The position numbers and the translations under genes were made by a program. From Arthrobacter sp. U41 (lineage in GTDB: Bacteria > Actinomycetota > Actinomycetes > Actinomycetales > Micrococcaceae): a DNA stretch of 64,000 nucleotides. Numbering within the stretch: position 1 is the stretch's first letter; each line of letters begins with the position of its first letter. Positions 32,225 to 39,998 of the stretch are shown here, one piece after another. The notes beneath the pieces were generated by a model that was not told where the DNA came from, did no database searches, and saw only the letters and a list, made by a program, of their open reading frames with translations. The stretch spans positions 1,364,001 through 1,428,000 of the forward strand of contig NZ_VEGI01000001.1 in the NCBI RefSeq assembly GCF_007679325.1, read 5' to 3'.

Positions 32225-33553
32225 ATGACCCAAGAAACCGTCGCCCCCGCCAGTGAAGCTGTCCTGGACCGCGAAGAAACCATCTCCCGCGACGAGCTCG
32301 AGGCCCTGCAGCTCAGCCGCCTGCAGCACACCGTGGCCTACGCCTACGACCGCGTTCCCCTGTACAAACGCAAGTTCGACGATGCCGGTGTCCACCCCAC
32401 GGACCTCCGCGAACTCTCCGACCTGGGCAAGTTCCCCTTCACTACCAAGGAAGATCTCCGCCTGGAGTACCCGTTCGGCATGTTCGCCGTGCCGCAGCAC
32501 GAGGTGGCCCGCATCCACGCGAGCTCCGGCACCACCGGCCGCGCCACGGTGGTCGGCTACACCAAAAAGGACCTCGAAGACTGGGCCAAGCTGGTGGCCC
32601 GCTCCCTGCGCGCCTCCGGCGTCCGTCCCGGCATGAAGGTCCACAACGCCTACGGCTACGGCCTGTTCACCGGCGGCATGGGCGCCCACGCCGGCGCAGA
32701 GGCCCTCGGCTGCACGGTCATCCCCATCTCCGGCGGCCAGACCGAACGCCAAATCACCCTGATCCAGGACTTCAAGCCCGACGCGATCCTGGCCACCCCG
32801 ACCTACCTGCTCACCATCGCCGACGCAATGATCAAGCAGGGCATCGACCCGGCCTCCACCTCGCTCAAGTACGCCGTGCTGGGCGCCGAGCCGTGGACCG
32901 AGGAAATGCGCCACGAGCTCGAGACCACCATGAACATCAAGGCCTGCGACATCTACGGGCTCTCCGAGGTCATGGGCCCTGGCGTCGCCGGCGAAGCCGT
33001 GGAAACCCAGGACGGCAGCCACATCTGGGAGGACCACTTCCGCCCCGAAATCATCGATGCGTTCGATCCCTCCGTAGTCCTGGACGACGGCGAACACGGC
33101 GAACTGGTCTTCACCTCACTGACCAAGGAGGCGCTGCCGATCATCCGCTACCGCACCAAGGACCTCACCCGGCTGCTGCCCGGCACCGCCCGCCCCGCGC
33201 ACCGCCGCATGGGCCGCATCACCGGCCGCAGCGACGACATGATCATCCTGCGCGGTGTGAACCTGTTCCCCTCGCAGATCGAGGAGATCGCGCTGCGCAT
33301 CCCCGAGCTGAGCCCGCACTTCCAGCTTGAGCTCACCCGCCCCGAAGGCCAGCGGATGGACCAGCTGACCGTGAAGATCGAACGCCGCGAGTCCGTCACG
33401 GTCGAGGGTGTCGCCTCGGCTGCCAAGGTCCTGCAGCAGCAGATCAAGATCCATGTCGGGTCCTCCTGCGCCGTCGACGTCGTCGAACCCGGCTCGCTGG
33501 AACGGTCCAACGGCAAGCTCCGCCGGATCTACGACATGCGTCCCAAGGCCTGA
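32225..33553 (+). CDS. paaK: Phenylacetate-CoA ligase
   Basis: A 442-aa ANL-superfamily ligase that activates phenylacetate to its CoA thioester, the entry step of the pathway. Motifs: ASSGTTGRATVVGYT (ATP phosphate loop), YGLFTGGMGAHAGAEALG, and a C-terminal GRITGRSDDMIILRGVNLFPSQIEEI. The N-terminus HTVAYAYDRVPLYKRKFDDAG is typical of PaaK. Start at the ATG at 32225, with GGGAA upstream; longer frames run into the paaI coding region. It is followed by a hairpin and then the TetR regulator gene. Confidence 0.95.
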   Translation: MTQETVAPASEAVLDREETISRDELEALQLSRLQHTVAYAYDRVPLYKRKFDDAGVHPTDLRELSDLGKFPFTTKEDLRLEYPFGMFAVPQHEVARIHASSGTTGRATVVGYTKKDLEDWAKLVARSLRASGVRPGMKVHNAYGYGLFTGGMGAHAGAEALGCTVIPISGGQTERQITLIQDFKPDAILATPTYLLTIADAMIKQGIDPASTSLKYAVLGAEPWTEEMRHELETTMNIKACDIYGLSEVMGPGVAGEAVETQDGSHIWEDHFRPEIIDAFDPSVVLDDGEHGELVFTSLTKEALPIIRYRTKDLTRLLPGTARPAHRRMGRITGRSDDMIILRGVNLFPSQIEEIALRIPELSPHFQLELTRPEGQRMDQLTVKIERRESVTVEGVASAAKVLQQQIKIHVGSSCAVDVVEPGSLERSNGKLRRIYDMRPKA

Positions 33554-33565
33554 CCACCTCTCGTC

Positions 33566-33607
33566 CAGCCCGCCGGGGCCGGCCCACCGGGCTGACCCGG
33601 CGGGCTG
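33566..33607 (+). terminator. Hairpin between paaK and the tetR gene
   Basis: CAGCCCGCCGG / CCGGCGGGCTG form a perfect 11-bp stem enclosing a 20-nt loop, starting 13 nt after the paaK stop. It suggests that the regulator gene has its own promoter or is expressed at reduced level by read-through. Confidence 0.6.
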
Positions 33608-33639
33608 ACCGTTCTCCCGATCGTGAGAAACTAGCGACT

Positions 33640-34245
33640 ATGCCCACAACAGCAGCCTCCACCAAACGCGGCCGACCCGGTTATGACCAGCAGTCGGTGC
33701 TGGTGATCGCTGTCGACGTCTTCAACCGTCACGGCTACGACGCCACGTCCATGGGCATCCTCGCCGAAAACCTCGGCATCTCAAAGTCCGCCATCTACCA
33801 CCACGTGCCGTCCAAGGGCGACCTCCTGAAGCTCGCGCTGGACCACGCCTTGGGCGGCCTCGAGGCCATCCTGGACCAGCCGCAGGCCCAGACCGGAACG
33901 GCCGAGGCCCGGCTGGAGTTCGTCCTCCGCGAAACCATCTCCGTGCTGGTGGAGCGGCTTCCGTTCGTCACCCTGCTGTTGCGCCTGCGCGGGAACACCG
34001 AGATCGAACGCGACGCGATGGAACGCCGTCGGACGTTCGACCACAAGGTGGCGGCCCTGATTTCCGCCGCGCGCGACGAAGGTTCGCTCCGCCAGGACAT
34101 CGACCCCCGCACCGTCACCCGGCTGCTCTTCGGCACCATCAACTCGATCGTCGAGTGGTACAAACCCGGCGGCTCCCTCTCCCCCGAGAAACTGGCCGAC
34201 GACATCATCACCATGGCCTTCCACGGCCTCCACGTCCCGCAGTAA
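33640..34245 (+). CDS. paaR: TetR-family repressor, probable PaaR
   Basis: A 201-aa TetR-type regulator. Residues about 10-60 form the DNA-binding domain, with MGILAENLGISKSAIYHHVPSKGDLLKLAL as helix-turn-helix. The rest is an all-helical ligand domain. Location beside paaI-paaK, and the presence of TetR-style palindromes before every paa unit here, make it the likely repressor, relieved by phenylacetyl-CoA, as known for actinobacterial PaaR. No matching palindrome is visible right upstream of its own start, so autoregulation is not evident. The gene symbol rests on context. Confidence 0.8.
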   Translation: MPTTAASTKRGRPGYDQQSVLVIAVDVFNRHGYDATSMGILAENLGISKSAIYHHVPSKGDLLKLALDHALGGLEAILDQPQAQTGTAEARLEFVLRETISVLVERLPFVTLLLRLRGNTEIERDAMERRRTFDHKVAALISAARDEGSLRQDIDPRTVTRLLFGTINSIVEWYKPGGSLSPEKLADDIITMAFHGLHVPQ

Positions 34246-34261
34246 TCCGGACCCGACGGCG

Positions 34262-34290
34262 GTCCGGGGGCGCTTTGGCGGCCCCCGGAC
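34262..34290 (+). terminator. Terminator after the tetR gene
   Basis: GTCCGGGGGC / GCCCCCGGAC form a perfect 10-bp stem with a 9-nt loop, 16 nt after the stop codon, followed by TCATTT. Confidence 0.7.
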
Positions 34291-34385
34291 TCATTTCGCC
34301 GCCGGATATCGGCGTGTCCGTGTCAATGTGCCCCGGTAGTGCCATCCGACTTCCCGCGGAGCCGGCCACAAACGCCGGCCACAAA

Positions 34386-34423
34386 CACAGAGCGGCGCCC
34401 CGCTGAGCCGGGACGCCGTGTTC
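34386..34423 (-). terminator. Terminator after the VOC gene
   Basis: Read on the minus strand, AACACGGCGTCCC and GGGGCGCCGCTCTGTGTT pair imperfectly around GGCTCAGC, 20 nt past the VOC stop. Just beyond it the plus strand has a short tandem GCCGGCCACAAAC duplication (about 34360-34388). Confidence 0.5.
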
Positions 34424-34443
34424 CTCTGCCGATCAGAGACCGG

Positions 34444-34851
34444 TCAGAGCTGGTAGTCAGCCATCGACGTTGTGTTCTCGTGAACGCAGAGAATGTTGTT
34501 CTCCGTGTCCATGAACCACGCGCACTTCTCCGAGTCCGTGGTGCAGATATGGTTCTCAGTCTTGAGGTCCGGCAGGTCGTAGTCCTGAAACTGGACGCCT
34601 TTGGACTCCATTTCCCTGACGGTCCGCTCGATCTCCGAGACCTCGAAACTCAGGGCCGTGTGCCCGGAATGCTTTCCGTCCTTGACGGGCATCAACTGCA
34701 GCATGGGGCCGCCCTCGCTGCCGAATAGTTCACTTCCGTCGTCCGCCACTCCATGGTGTGGGAGCCCCAGGGTGTCGGCATAGAAACGCCGGGCACGTTC
34801 TGCATCATCGACCGGCAGGACTGTTGTGGCTTTACTGAGTACTAGGGTCAT
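34444..34851 (-). CDS. VOC-superfamily (glyoxalase/dioxygenase-like) protein
   Basis: A 135-aa paired beta-alpha-beta-beta-beta protein. The opening LSKATTVLPVDDAERARRFYADTLGL and the later HTALSFEVSEIERTVREME are the two module starts of the VOC fold. A C-terminal Glu/His set near WFMDTENNILCVHEN could bind metal. The start ATG at 34851 has a perfect AGGAGGT seven nt upstream; a longer upstream frame includes repeat sequence. The reaction is unknown. It is monocistronic. Confidence 0.8.
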   Translation of the reverse strand: MTLVLSKATTVLPVDDAERARRFYADTLGLPHHGVADDGSELFGSEGGPMLQLMPVKDGKHSGHTALSFEVSEIERTVREMESKGVQFQDYDLPDLKTENHICTTDSEKCAWFMDTENNILCVHENTTSMADYQL

Positions 34852-34924
34852 GTTGCCACCTCCTACGAGCACGATTTTACGCCGGTGCCCGGCGGAAAGA
34901 GCCTGCCGTTTCGCCCCCACTGGC

Positions 34925-35016
34925 GACGCTCCCTCACTTCCGGCAACCCAACGACCGACGCTCCCCACAGTGTGAGGGAGCGTCGGCATCAGAACCGCAC
35001 CACGTGAGGGAGCGTC
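34925..35016. repeat. Cluster of GTGAGGGAGCGTC repeats downstream of paaZ
   Basis: Units are GACGCTCCCTCAC (34925-34937, inverted), a shortened GACGCTCCCCACA (34957-34969), GTGAGGGAGCGTC (34972-34984) and GTGAGGGAGCGTC (35004-35016). The middle pair makes an 11-bp hairpin, CCGACGCTCCC / GGGAGCGTCGG (34955-34986). The same 13-mer adjoins the menC stop at 1331. It could end paaZ transcription. Confidence 0.75.
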
Positions 35017-35025
35017 AGAAGGTGG

Positions 35026-37137
35026 CTATTTCTCCACGAGGGTGAGGACGTCGTACGTGGCGACGATTTCGTCGTCCTGGTTGGTCAGGACGGCGTCCCA
35101 GGCCACTTCGCCGTACTCGTCCGTCTCGCGCGGGGTAATCTTCTTCGCGGTTAGGGTGACCCGGATGGAATCGCCCGCGGCCACCGGAGTGATGAAACGC
35201 AGGTTCTCCAGTCCGTAGTTCGCAAGCACCGGGCCCGGGGCGGGCTCCACAAACAGCCCGGCACCCCAGGCCAGCAGGAGGTAGCCGTGCGCCACGATGC
35301 CCGGGAAGAACGGGTTGGCCTCGGCGGCTTCCTGGTTGGTGTGGGCGTAGAACGTGTCTCCGGTGGAGTTGGCGAACTTGGTAATCTCCTCCAAGCTCAC
35401 TTCGCGCAGTCCGGAGCGGATCGCGTCACCGATGTGCAGCGTGCTCAGGTGCTTCCGGAACGGGTGCTGCCCCTCGGTATCGAGCGTGAAGTTCCGGTCG
35501 GCGCCAGTGTGCCAGACGCCGGTGACGGCGGTCAGCATGTTCGGTGAACCCTGGATGGCTGTGCGCTGCATGTGGTGCAGGACGGAGCGGATACCGCCGA
35601 GCTCCTCGCCGCCGCCGGCGCGGCCGGGGCCGCCGTGGACCAGGTGCGGGACCGGTGAACCGTGGCCGGTGGAGCTGCGGGCGTCCTCGCGGTTGAGCAT
35701 GTGCACTCGGCCGTGGTGGGCGGCGATGCCGGTGACCAGTTCACGGGCCACCGCGGGATCGTTGGTGCAGACCGAGGCGACCAGCGAGCCTCCGCCGCGG
35801 GCGGCGAGGCGGACGGCGTCGGCCAGGTCCGTGTAGCCGATCACGGACGACACCGGGCCGAACGCCTCAAGCGAGTGGACCTCTTCAGCTTCCGGATCCG
35901 CCCAGCTCAGCAGCACCGGGGACATAAACGCACCGTCGTCGACGACGCCGACGCTGCCATCCGCACTAGTGACCTTCGGCGAATCGAGCGTACCGTAGGC
36001 GAGCTCGCCGCCGGCGTCGAGCATGGACTGGACGGCCGCGCGCACATCGGCGAGCTGCTCCAGGGACGCCAGGGCGCCCATGTTGACGCCCTCGGCGCGC
36101 GGATCGCCCAGAACAACACGCTCCTGGATCCGTTCCCCGACGGCGGCAATGACGTCCTGCACCAGTTCCTGCGGCACGATGGCCCGGCGGATCGAGGTGC
36201 ACTTCTGGCCGGCCTTCGCGGTCATCTCGGTGACGAGGGACTTGATGAAAGCGTCGAATTCGGGGGTGCCCTTGACGGCGTCCGGGCCCAGGATGGAGGC
36301 GTTCAGGGAGTCGGTTTCCGAGGTGAAGCGGACGCCTCCCTTGACCACATTGACGTGGGACTTGAGCGTGTTGGCGGTGGAGGCGGAGCCGGTGAAGGCC
36401 ACGAGGTCGCGGTAGTCGAGGTGGTCCAGCATGGTGCGGACCGAGCCAGAAATCAGCTGCAGCGAGCCCTTGGGCAGTATGCCGGACTCGATCATTGCCT
36501 TGACCACGGCGGCGGTGACGTAGCCGGTGGGCGTGGCGGGCTTCACGATCGTGGGCACGCCGGCGATGAAGGCGGGCGCGAACTTCTCGAGCATGCCCCA
36601 CACCGGGAAGTTGAACGCGTTGATCTGCACGGCGACGCCGGGAATGCGGGTGTAGATGTGCTCGCCGGCGAAGGAGCCGTCCTTGGACAGAACCTCCATG
36701 GGGCCGTCCACGATCACCTGGGCATTGGGGAGTTCACGCCGGCCCTTGGAGCCGAACGTGAAGAGCACGCCGATGCCGCCGTCGATGTCCACCATTGAGT
36801 CGATCTTGGTGGCGCCGGTCTGGGCGGAGAGCGCGTAGAACTCGTCGCGGCGGCCGTTCAGGTACTGCGCCAACTCCTTGAGCTTGAGGGCGCGCTGGTG
36901 GAAGGTCAGCTTGCTGAGTTCCGCCTGGCCGGTGGTGCGTCCGTAGTCCACGACGGCGGCGAGGTCCAGGCCCTCGGTGCTCACCCGGGCGAGGAGTTCA
37001 CCGGTGCTCGCGTCCAGGACGGGGGCCGCGCCGGCGGCGGAACCGGCGTCGGGGGTCCACCAGGAGTCCCGGATGAAGCTGGGAACGATCTCGACAGTGT
37101 CTACTGTGGGTTCCGGAGCAGTTGCAGTGGTGGTCAT
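35026..37137 (-). CDS. paaZ: Bifunctional ring-opening hydrolase/aldehyde dehydrogenase PaaZ
   Basis: A 703-aa fusion. Residues about 15-520 are an NAD(P)-dependent aldehyde dehydrogenase with TGSASTANTL (cofactor loop) and the catalytic Cys in AGQKCTSIRRA. Residues about 545-703 are a MaoC-type hydratase domain (FANSTGDTFYAHTNQEAAEANPFFPGIVAHGYLLL). It cleaves the oxepin-CoA ring and oxidises the resulting aldehyde. RBS GGAAGGA lies upstream of the ATG at 37137. It is divergent from a thioesterase gene across a PaaR-type palindrome. Both halves look intact. Confidence 0.95.
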   Translation of the reverse strand: MTTTATAPEPTVDTVEIVPSFIRDSWWTPDAGSAAGAAPVLDASTGELLARVSTEGLDLAAVVDYGRTTGQAELSKLTFHQRALKLKELAQYLNGRRDEFYALSAQTGATKIDSMVDIDGGIGVLFTFGSKGRRELPNAQVIVDGPMEVLSKDGSFAGEHIYTRIPGVAVQINAFNFPVWGMLEKFAPAFIAGVPTIVKPATPTGYVTAAVVKAMIESGILPKGSLQLISGSVRTMLDHLDYRDLVAFTGSASTANTLKSHVNVVKGGVRFTSETDSLNASILGPDAVKGTPEFDAFIKSLVTEMTAKAGQKCTSIRRAIVPQELVQDVIAAVGERIQERVVLGDPRAEGVNMGALASLEQLADVRAAVQSMLDAGGELAYGTLDSPKVTSADGSVGVVDDGAFMSPVLLSWADPEAEEVHSLEAFGPVSSVIGYTDLADAVRLAARGGGSLVASVCTNDPAVARELVTGIAAHHGRVHMLNREDARSSTGHGSPVPHLVHGGPGRAGGGEELGGIRSVLHHMQRTAIQGSPNMLTAVTGVWHTGADRNFTLDTEGQHPFRKHLSTLHIGDAIRSGLREVSLEEITKFANSTGDTFYAHTNQEAAEANPFFPGIVAHGYLLLAWGAGLFVEPAPGPVLANYGLENLRFITPVAAGDSIRVTLTAKKITPRETDEYGEVAWDAVLTNQDDEIVATYDVLTLVEK

Positions 37138-37181
37138 CGTTGACGGGTCCTTCCAACAGGGGCAAGATCAACACGGCCAGC

Positions 37182-37205
37182 ATTACTGACCGTCCGTTCG
37201 GTAAT
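37182..37205. promoter_or_regulatory. PaaR-type operator between paaZ and the thioesterase gene
   Basis: ATTACTGACCGT-CCGTTCGGTAAT is a 24-bp palindrome with three mismatches. It lies 45 bp from the paaZ start and 95 bp from the thioesterase start, so one site could control both divergent units. An AT-rich TAATATGAC immediately to its right may form the -10 of the rightward promoter. Confidence 0.7.
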
Positions 37206-37299
37206 ATGACTACAGTACATGAATGAGGCCTGCCGCACACTAGCTGTGGCAGCACTGACCGGCCTGAGCCCCTGGATTTCCGGCCACAGAGGAGACGCT

Positions 37300-37716
37300 A
37301 TGACGCCCGAGCCCCGGAACACCGAGCTGTGGAAGATCACCCTCGGCGAACTCGACGAGAAGATGGGTGTGAAGATCGTCGAGGAGTCCGTCGAGCGCGT
37401 GGTGGCCACCATGCCGGTGGAGGGCAACCGCCAGTCCTTCGGGCTGCTGCACGGCGGGGCCTCGCTTGCCGTCGGGGAGGCGGTGGGATCCTGGGCCGCG
37501 GTCATCCACGCCAGTACCCTGGGCAAGACCGCCGTCGGAGTGGACGTCTCCGCCACCCACCACAAGTCCGCCCGCGAAGGGCTCATCACGATCACCGCCA
37601 CCCCCATCCATCTGGGCGGGACGGTCACCACCCATGAGGTGGTCATTACCAACGACGCCGGTCAGCGGCTCTGCACGCTGCGGATCACCAACCTCCTGTT
37701 GGACCGCAAGGGCTGA
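37300..37716 (+). CDS. Hotdog-fold acyl-CoA thioesterase
   Basis: A 138-aa hotdog protein of the PaaI/4-hydroxybenzoyl-CoA thioesterase II type. The active block is MPVEGNRQSFGLLHGGASLAVGEAVGSWAA (HGG, with the catalytic Glu about seven residues later), and VGVDVSATHHKSAREGLITITA is the substrate-tunnel strand. Start at the ATG at 37300, with GAGGAG upstream; a longer frame from 37219 begins only 14 nt past the palindrome. It is a second thioesterase in the paa region, alongside that at 31696, and probably co-regulated with paaZ. Confidence 0.85.
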   Translation: MTPEPRNTELWKITLGELDEKMGVKIVEESVERVVATMPVEGNRQSFGLLHGGASLAVGEAVGSWAAVIHASTLGKTAVGVDVSATHHKSAREGLITITATPIHLGGTVTTHEVVITNDAGQRLCTLRITNLLLDRKG

Positions 37717-37838
37717 CGCGGGCGGCGGCCTGGGTTCGGCCAAGTGCCCGCGGCTGCATCCAAAGAGGGGTCGCGGCCGGTAGTAACGGTGTCAGCAAAT
37801 CACCGCCCGGATCCGGGCAACTCAACGAGGAGTTTGAA

Positions 37839-38564
37839 ATGCGCAAAACCGTTTACGCCGCCGGAGCCGTGTCCATGGTGGCGGCACTCGCCTTCGCCGC
37901 CCCCGCCCAGGCCGGCGGGAAGCACGACGGCGGCAGGCACCACAGCGACGACGCCCTCCTGTCCGTCCTGCACGGCGTCCCCGGCCTGACCGTGGATGTG
38001 TGGGTGGACGGCAAGCTCACCCTGGACGACTTCGAGCCCGGCGATCTCGCCGGCCCGCTGGAGTTGGACGGCGGCAGCTACAAGATCGCCATCACGGCCT
38101 CCGACGCCACCAGCGCCGACAACCCGGTGATCGGCCCGGTCAAGGTCCACCTCAAGGAGGGCCGGAACTACACCGCCGTCGCGCACCTGGATGCCGACGG
38201 GGACCCCACCGCCACCCTGTTCAAGAACAGCACCCGGCCCAGTCCCGGCGGCGAGGGCAAGCTGACCGTCCGGCACGTGGCCGCGGCGCCCGCCGTCGAC
38301 GTCCTGGCCGGCGACACCGCCGTCATCGAGGACCTGGAGAACCCCGAGCAGGAGGTGCTAACGCTGGAGGCCGGAACGGTGTCCGCCTCGGTTGCGGCCG
38401 CCGGCACCACCGAGGCCCTGATCGGCCCGGCGGATGTTCCGGTCGCGGAGGGCAAGAACACGATTGTGTACGCCTGGGGCAGCCTGGACGACGACACCCT
38501 GGACGTAGCCGTGCAGGTGGTCGACTCGGACAAGTGGCGCGGCCACGACCGGCACAACCACTAG
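37839..38564 (+). CDS. Secreted DUF4397-domain protein
   Basis: A 241-aa exported protein: signal peptide at residues 1-26 (cleavage after APAQA), a His/Asp-rich segment, then two Ig-like halves typical of DUF4397 (LLSVLHGVPGLTVDVWVDGK and LTVRHVAAAPAVDVLAG). The function of the family is unknown; members are often cell-surface or stress-linked. The C-terminus GHDRHNH and the N-terminal KHDGGRHHSDD are His-rich, which could bind metal. There is no sortase motif. RBS GAGGAG is well spaced. It is monocistronic and ends at a strong hairpin. Confidence 0.8.
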   Translation: MRKTVYAAGAVSMVAALAFAAPAQAGGKHDGGRHHSDDALLSVLHGVPGLTVDVWVDGKLTLDDFEPGDLAGPLELDGGSYKIAITASDATSADNPVIGPVKVHLKEGRNYTAVAHLDADGDPTATLFKNSTRPSPGGEGKLTVRHVAAAPAVDVLAGDTAVIEDLENPEQEVLTLEAGTVSASVAAAGTTEALIGPADVPVAEGKNTIVYAWGSLDDDTLDVAVQVVDSDKWRGHDRHNH

Positions 38565-38595
38565 GCCGGCCGCCCGGGCTGGCCTGAGGGACTGA

Positions 38596-38639
38596 CCTGA
38601 CGGCAGCGTACCTGCCACACGGGATGCGCTGCCGTCAGG
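38596..38639 (+). terminator. Hairpin after the DUF4397 gene
   Basis: CCTGACGGCAGCG / CGCTGCCGTCAGG form a perfect 13-bp stem with an 18-nt loop, 31 nt past the stop. The 129 bp from here to the flavohemoglobin start would carry its promoter; I see no clear regulator site. Confidence 0.7.
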
Positions 38640-38768
38640 CCTACACCGATCCCGCCCGTTGACGTAGGGCCGATGGACCCGGAGGACCTCCTGCCCGGAC
38701 TGCTAGCGTGGAAGTGCTGATTAGCCCGGCACCGCCGGGTACGGCCGGTCGCACCGGAAGGATCCACC

Positions 38769-39989
38769 ATGCTCTCAGACACGTCCCTTCCTGTCATCAA
38801 GGCAACGCTGCCTGTGGTGGGTGAGCACATCGAAGAGATCGCCAAGCGCTTTTACAAACACATGTTCGACGCGCGGCCGGACCTCCTGGATGGACTTTTC
38901 AACCGGGGAAACCAGGCGGACGGCCGCCAGCAGCAGGCCCTCGCAGGGTCCATCGCGGCGTTCGCCGGGCTGCTCGTGGACAACGTGGACCAGGTGCCGG
39001 ACCATCTCCTCTCGCGGGTGGCCCATAAGCACGTCTCGCTGGGGCTGAGCCCGGGCCAGTACCAGATTGTCCACGACCACCTCATGTGGGCCATCGTGGA
39101 CGTGCTGGGGGACGCCGTCACGCCGGAGGTCGCCGCAGCCTGGGACGAGGTTTACTGGCTGATGGCGAACATGCTCATCAACAAGGAACGCGGGCTGTAC
39201 AACGCGGTGCACCTCACTCCTGACACCATTTGGCGAACATGGCGGGTGGCTGAGCGGATCCAGGAGACGGACGACGTCGTCAGGTTCGTCGTGGAGCGGA
39301 TTGATGAGCGCGAGGTCAAGCCATCCCTGCCCGGCCAGTACGTCACCATCAAGATGGTCATGCACGACGGCGTGCACCAGCCCCGACAGTACAGCCTCAC
39401 CAAGGCCGACGACGGGCAGCACCGTCAGTTCGCGGTGAAACGGGTCCACGGGTTGGAGACGCCCGACGGCGAGATGTCCACCCTGCTGCACAACGAGGTC
39501 CAGGTGGGTGACGAGGTGGTGCTCTCGGCGCCCTTCGGGGATGTTGTGCTGGAGTACACGGACCGGCCCCTGGTTCTGGCCAGTGCGGGGATCGGGATCA
39601 CCCCTATGGCCGGCATGCTCTCGCACCTCGTTAAGTCCGGGTCCCAGCGGCGGGTGATGCTGCTGCATGCCGATGACAGCGAGGAGTCGTTCCCGCTCCG
39701 GGGGCAGGTCAGGGAGGACCTGGCCGCCTTGACGGATGGGACGTTGACGACGTGGTTCCTTAGCCCTACCGAAAGTCCCGCGGAAGGCGGGGCGGCCTCC
39801 GGGTCCGGGTTTTCCGGCTTTATGGACGTGAGTGCAGTGGAGCTCCCCGGCGACGCCGAGTATTATCTCTGCGGTCCGCTGCCGTTCCTGAAGTCTGTCC
39901 GGAGCGCGCTGGTGGCCGGCGGCGTACCGGCCAAAGACATCCAATACGAAGTGTTCGGCCCCGACCTCTGGCTGGCTGACTTCCAATAG
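38769..39989 (+). CDS. hmp: Flavohemoglobin, nitric oxide dioxygenase
   Basis: A 406-aa flavohemoglobin that converts NO to nitrate with O2 and NAD(P)H. Residues 1-140 form the globin domain (FYKHMFDARPDLLDGLFN; proximal His in VAHKHVSLGLSPGQY). Residues about 150-260 form an FAD domain (PRQYSLTKADD), and 265-406 the NAD domain (LASAGIGITPMAGML, YYLCGPLPFL, EVFGPDLW). GGAAGGA lies six nt before the ATG. Its role is defence against nitrosative stress. It converges with the surface protease gene with only 9 bp between. Confidence 0.95.
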   Translation: MLSDTSLPVIKATLPVVGEHIEEIAKRFYKHMFDARPDLLDGLFNRGNQADGRQQQALAGSIAAFAGLLVDNVDQVPDHLLSRVAHKHVSLGLSPGQYQIVHDHLMWAIVDVLGDAVTPEVAAAWDEVYWLMANMLINKERGLYNAVHLTPDTIWRTWRVAERIQETDDVVRFVVERIDEREVKPSLPGQYVTIKMVMHDGVHQPRQYSLTKADDGQHRQFAVKRVHGLETPDGEMSTLLHNEVQVGDEVVLSAPFGDVVLEYTDRPLVLASAGIGITPMAGMLSHLVKSGSQRRVMLLHADDSEESFPLRGQVREDLAALTDGTLTTWFLSPTESPAEGGAASGSGFSGFMDVSAVELPGDAEYYLCGPLPFLKSVRSALVAGGVPAKDIQYEVFGPDLWLADFQ

Positions 39990-39998
39990 CGGCGGCAG

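Noticed and set aside
34246..34443. Small gene in the gap between the tetR and VOC genes
   Set aside because: The gap is filled by two terminators and a short tandem duplication; no frame has an RBS or plausible protein.
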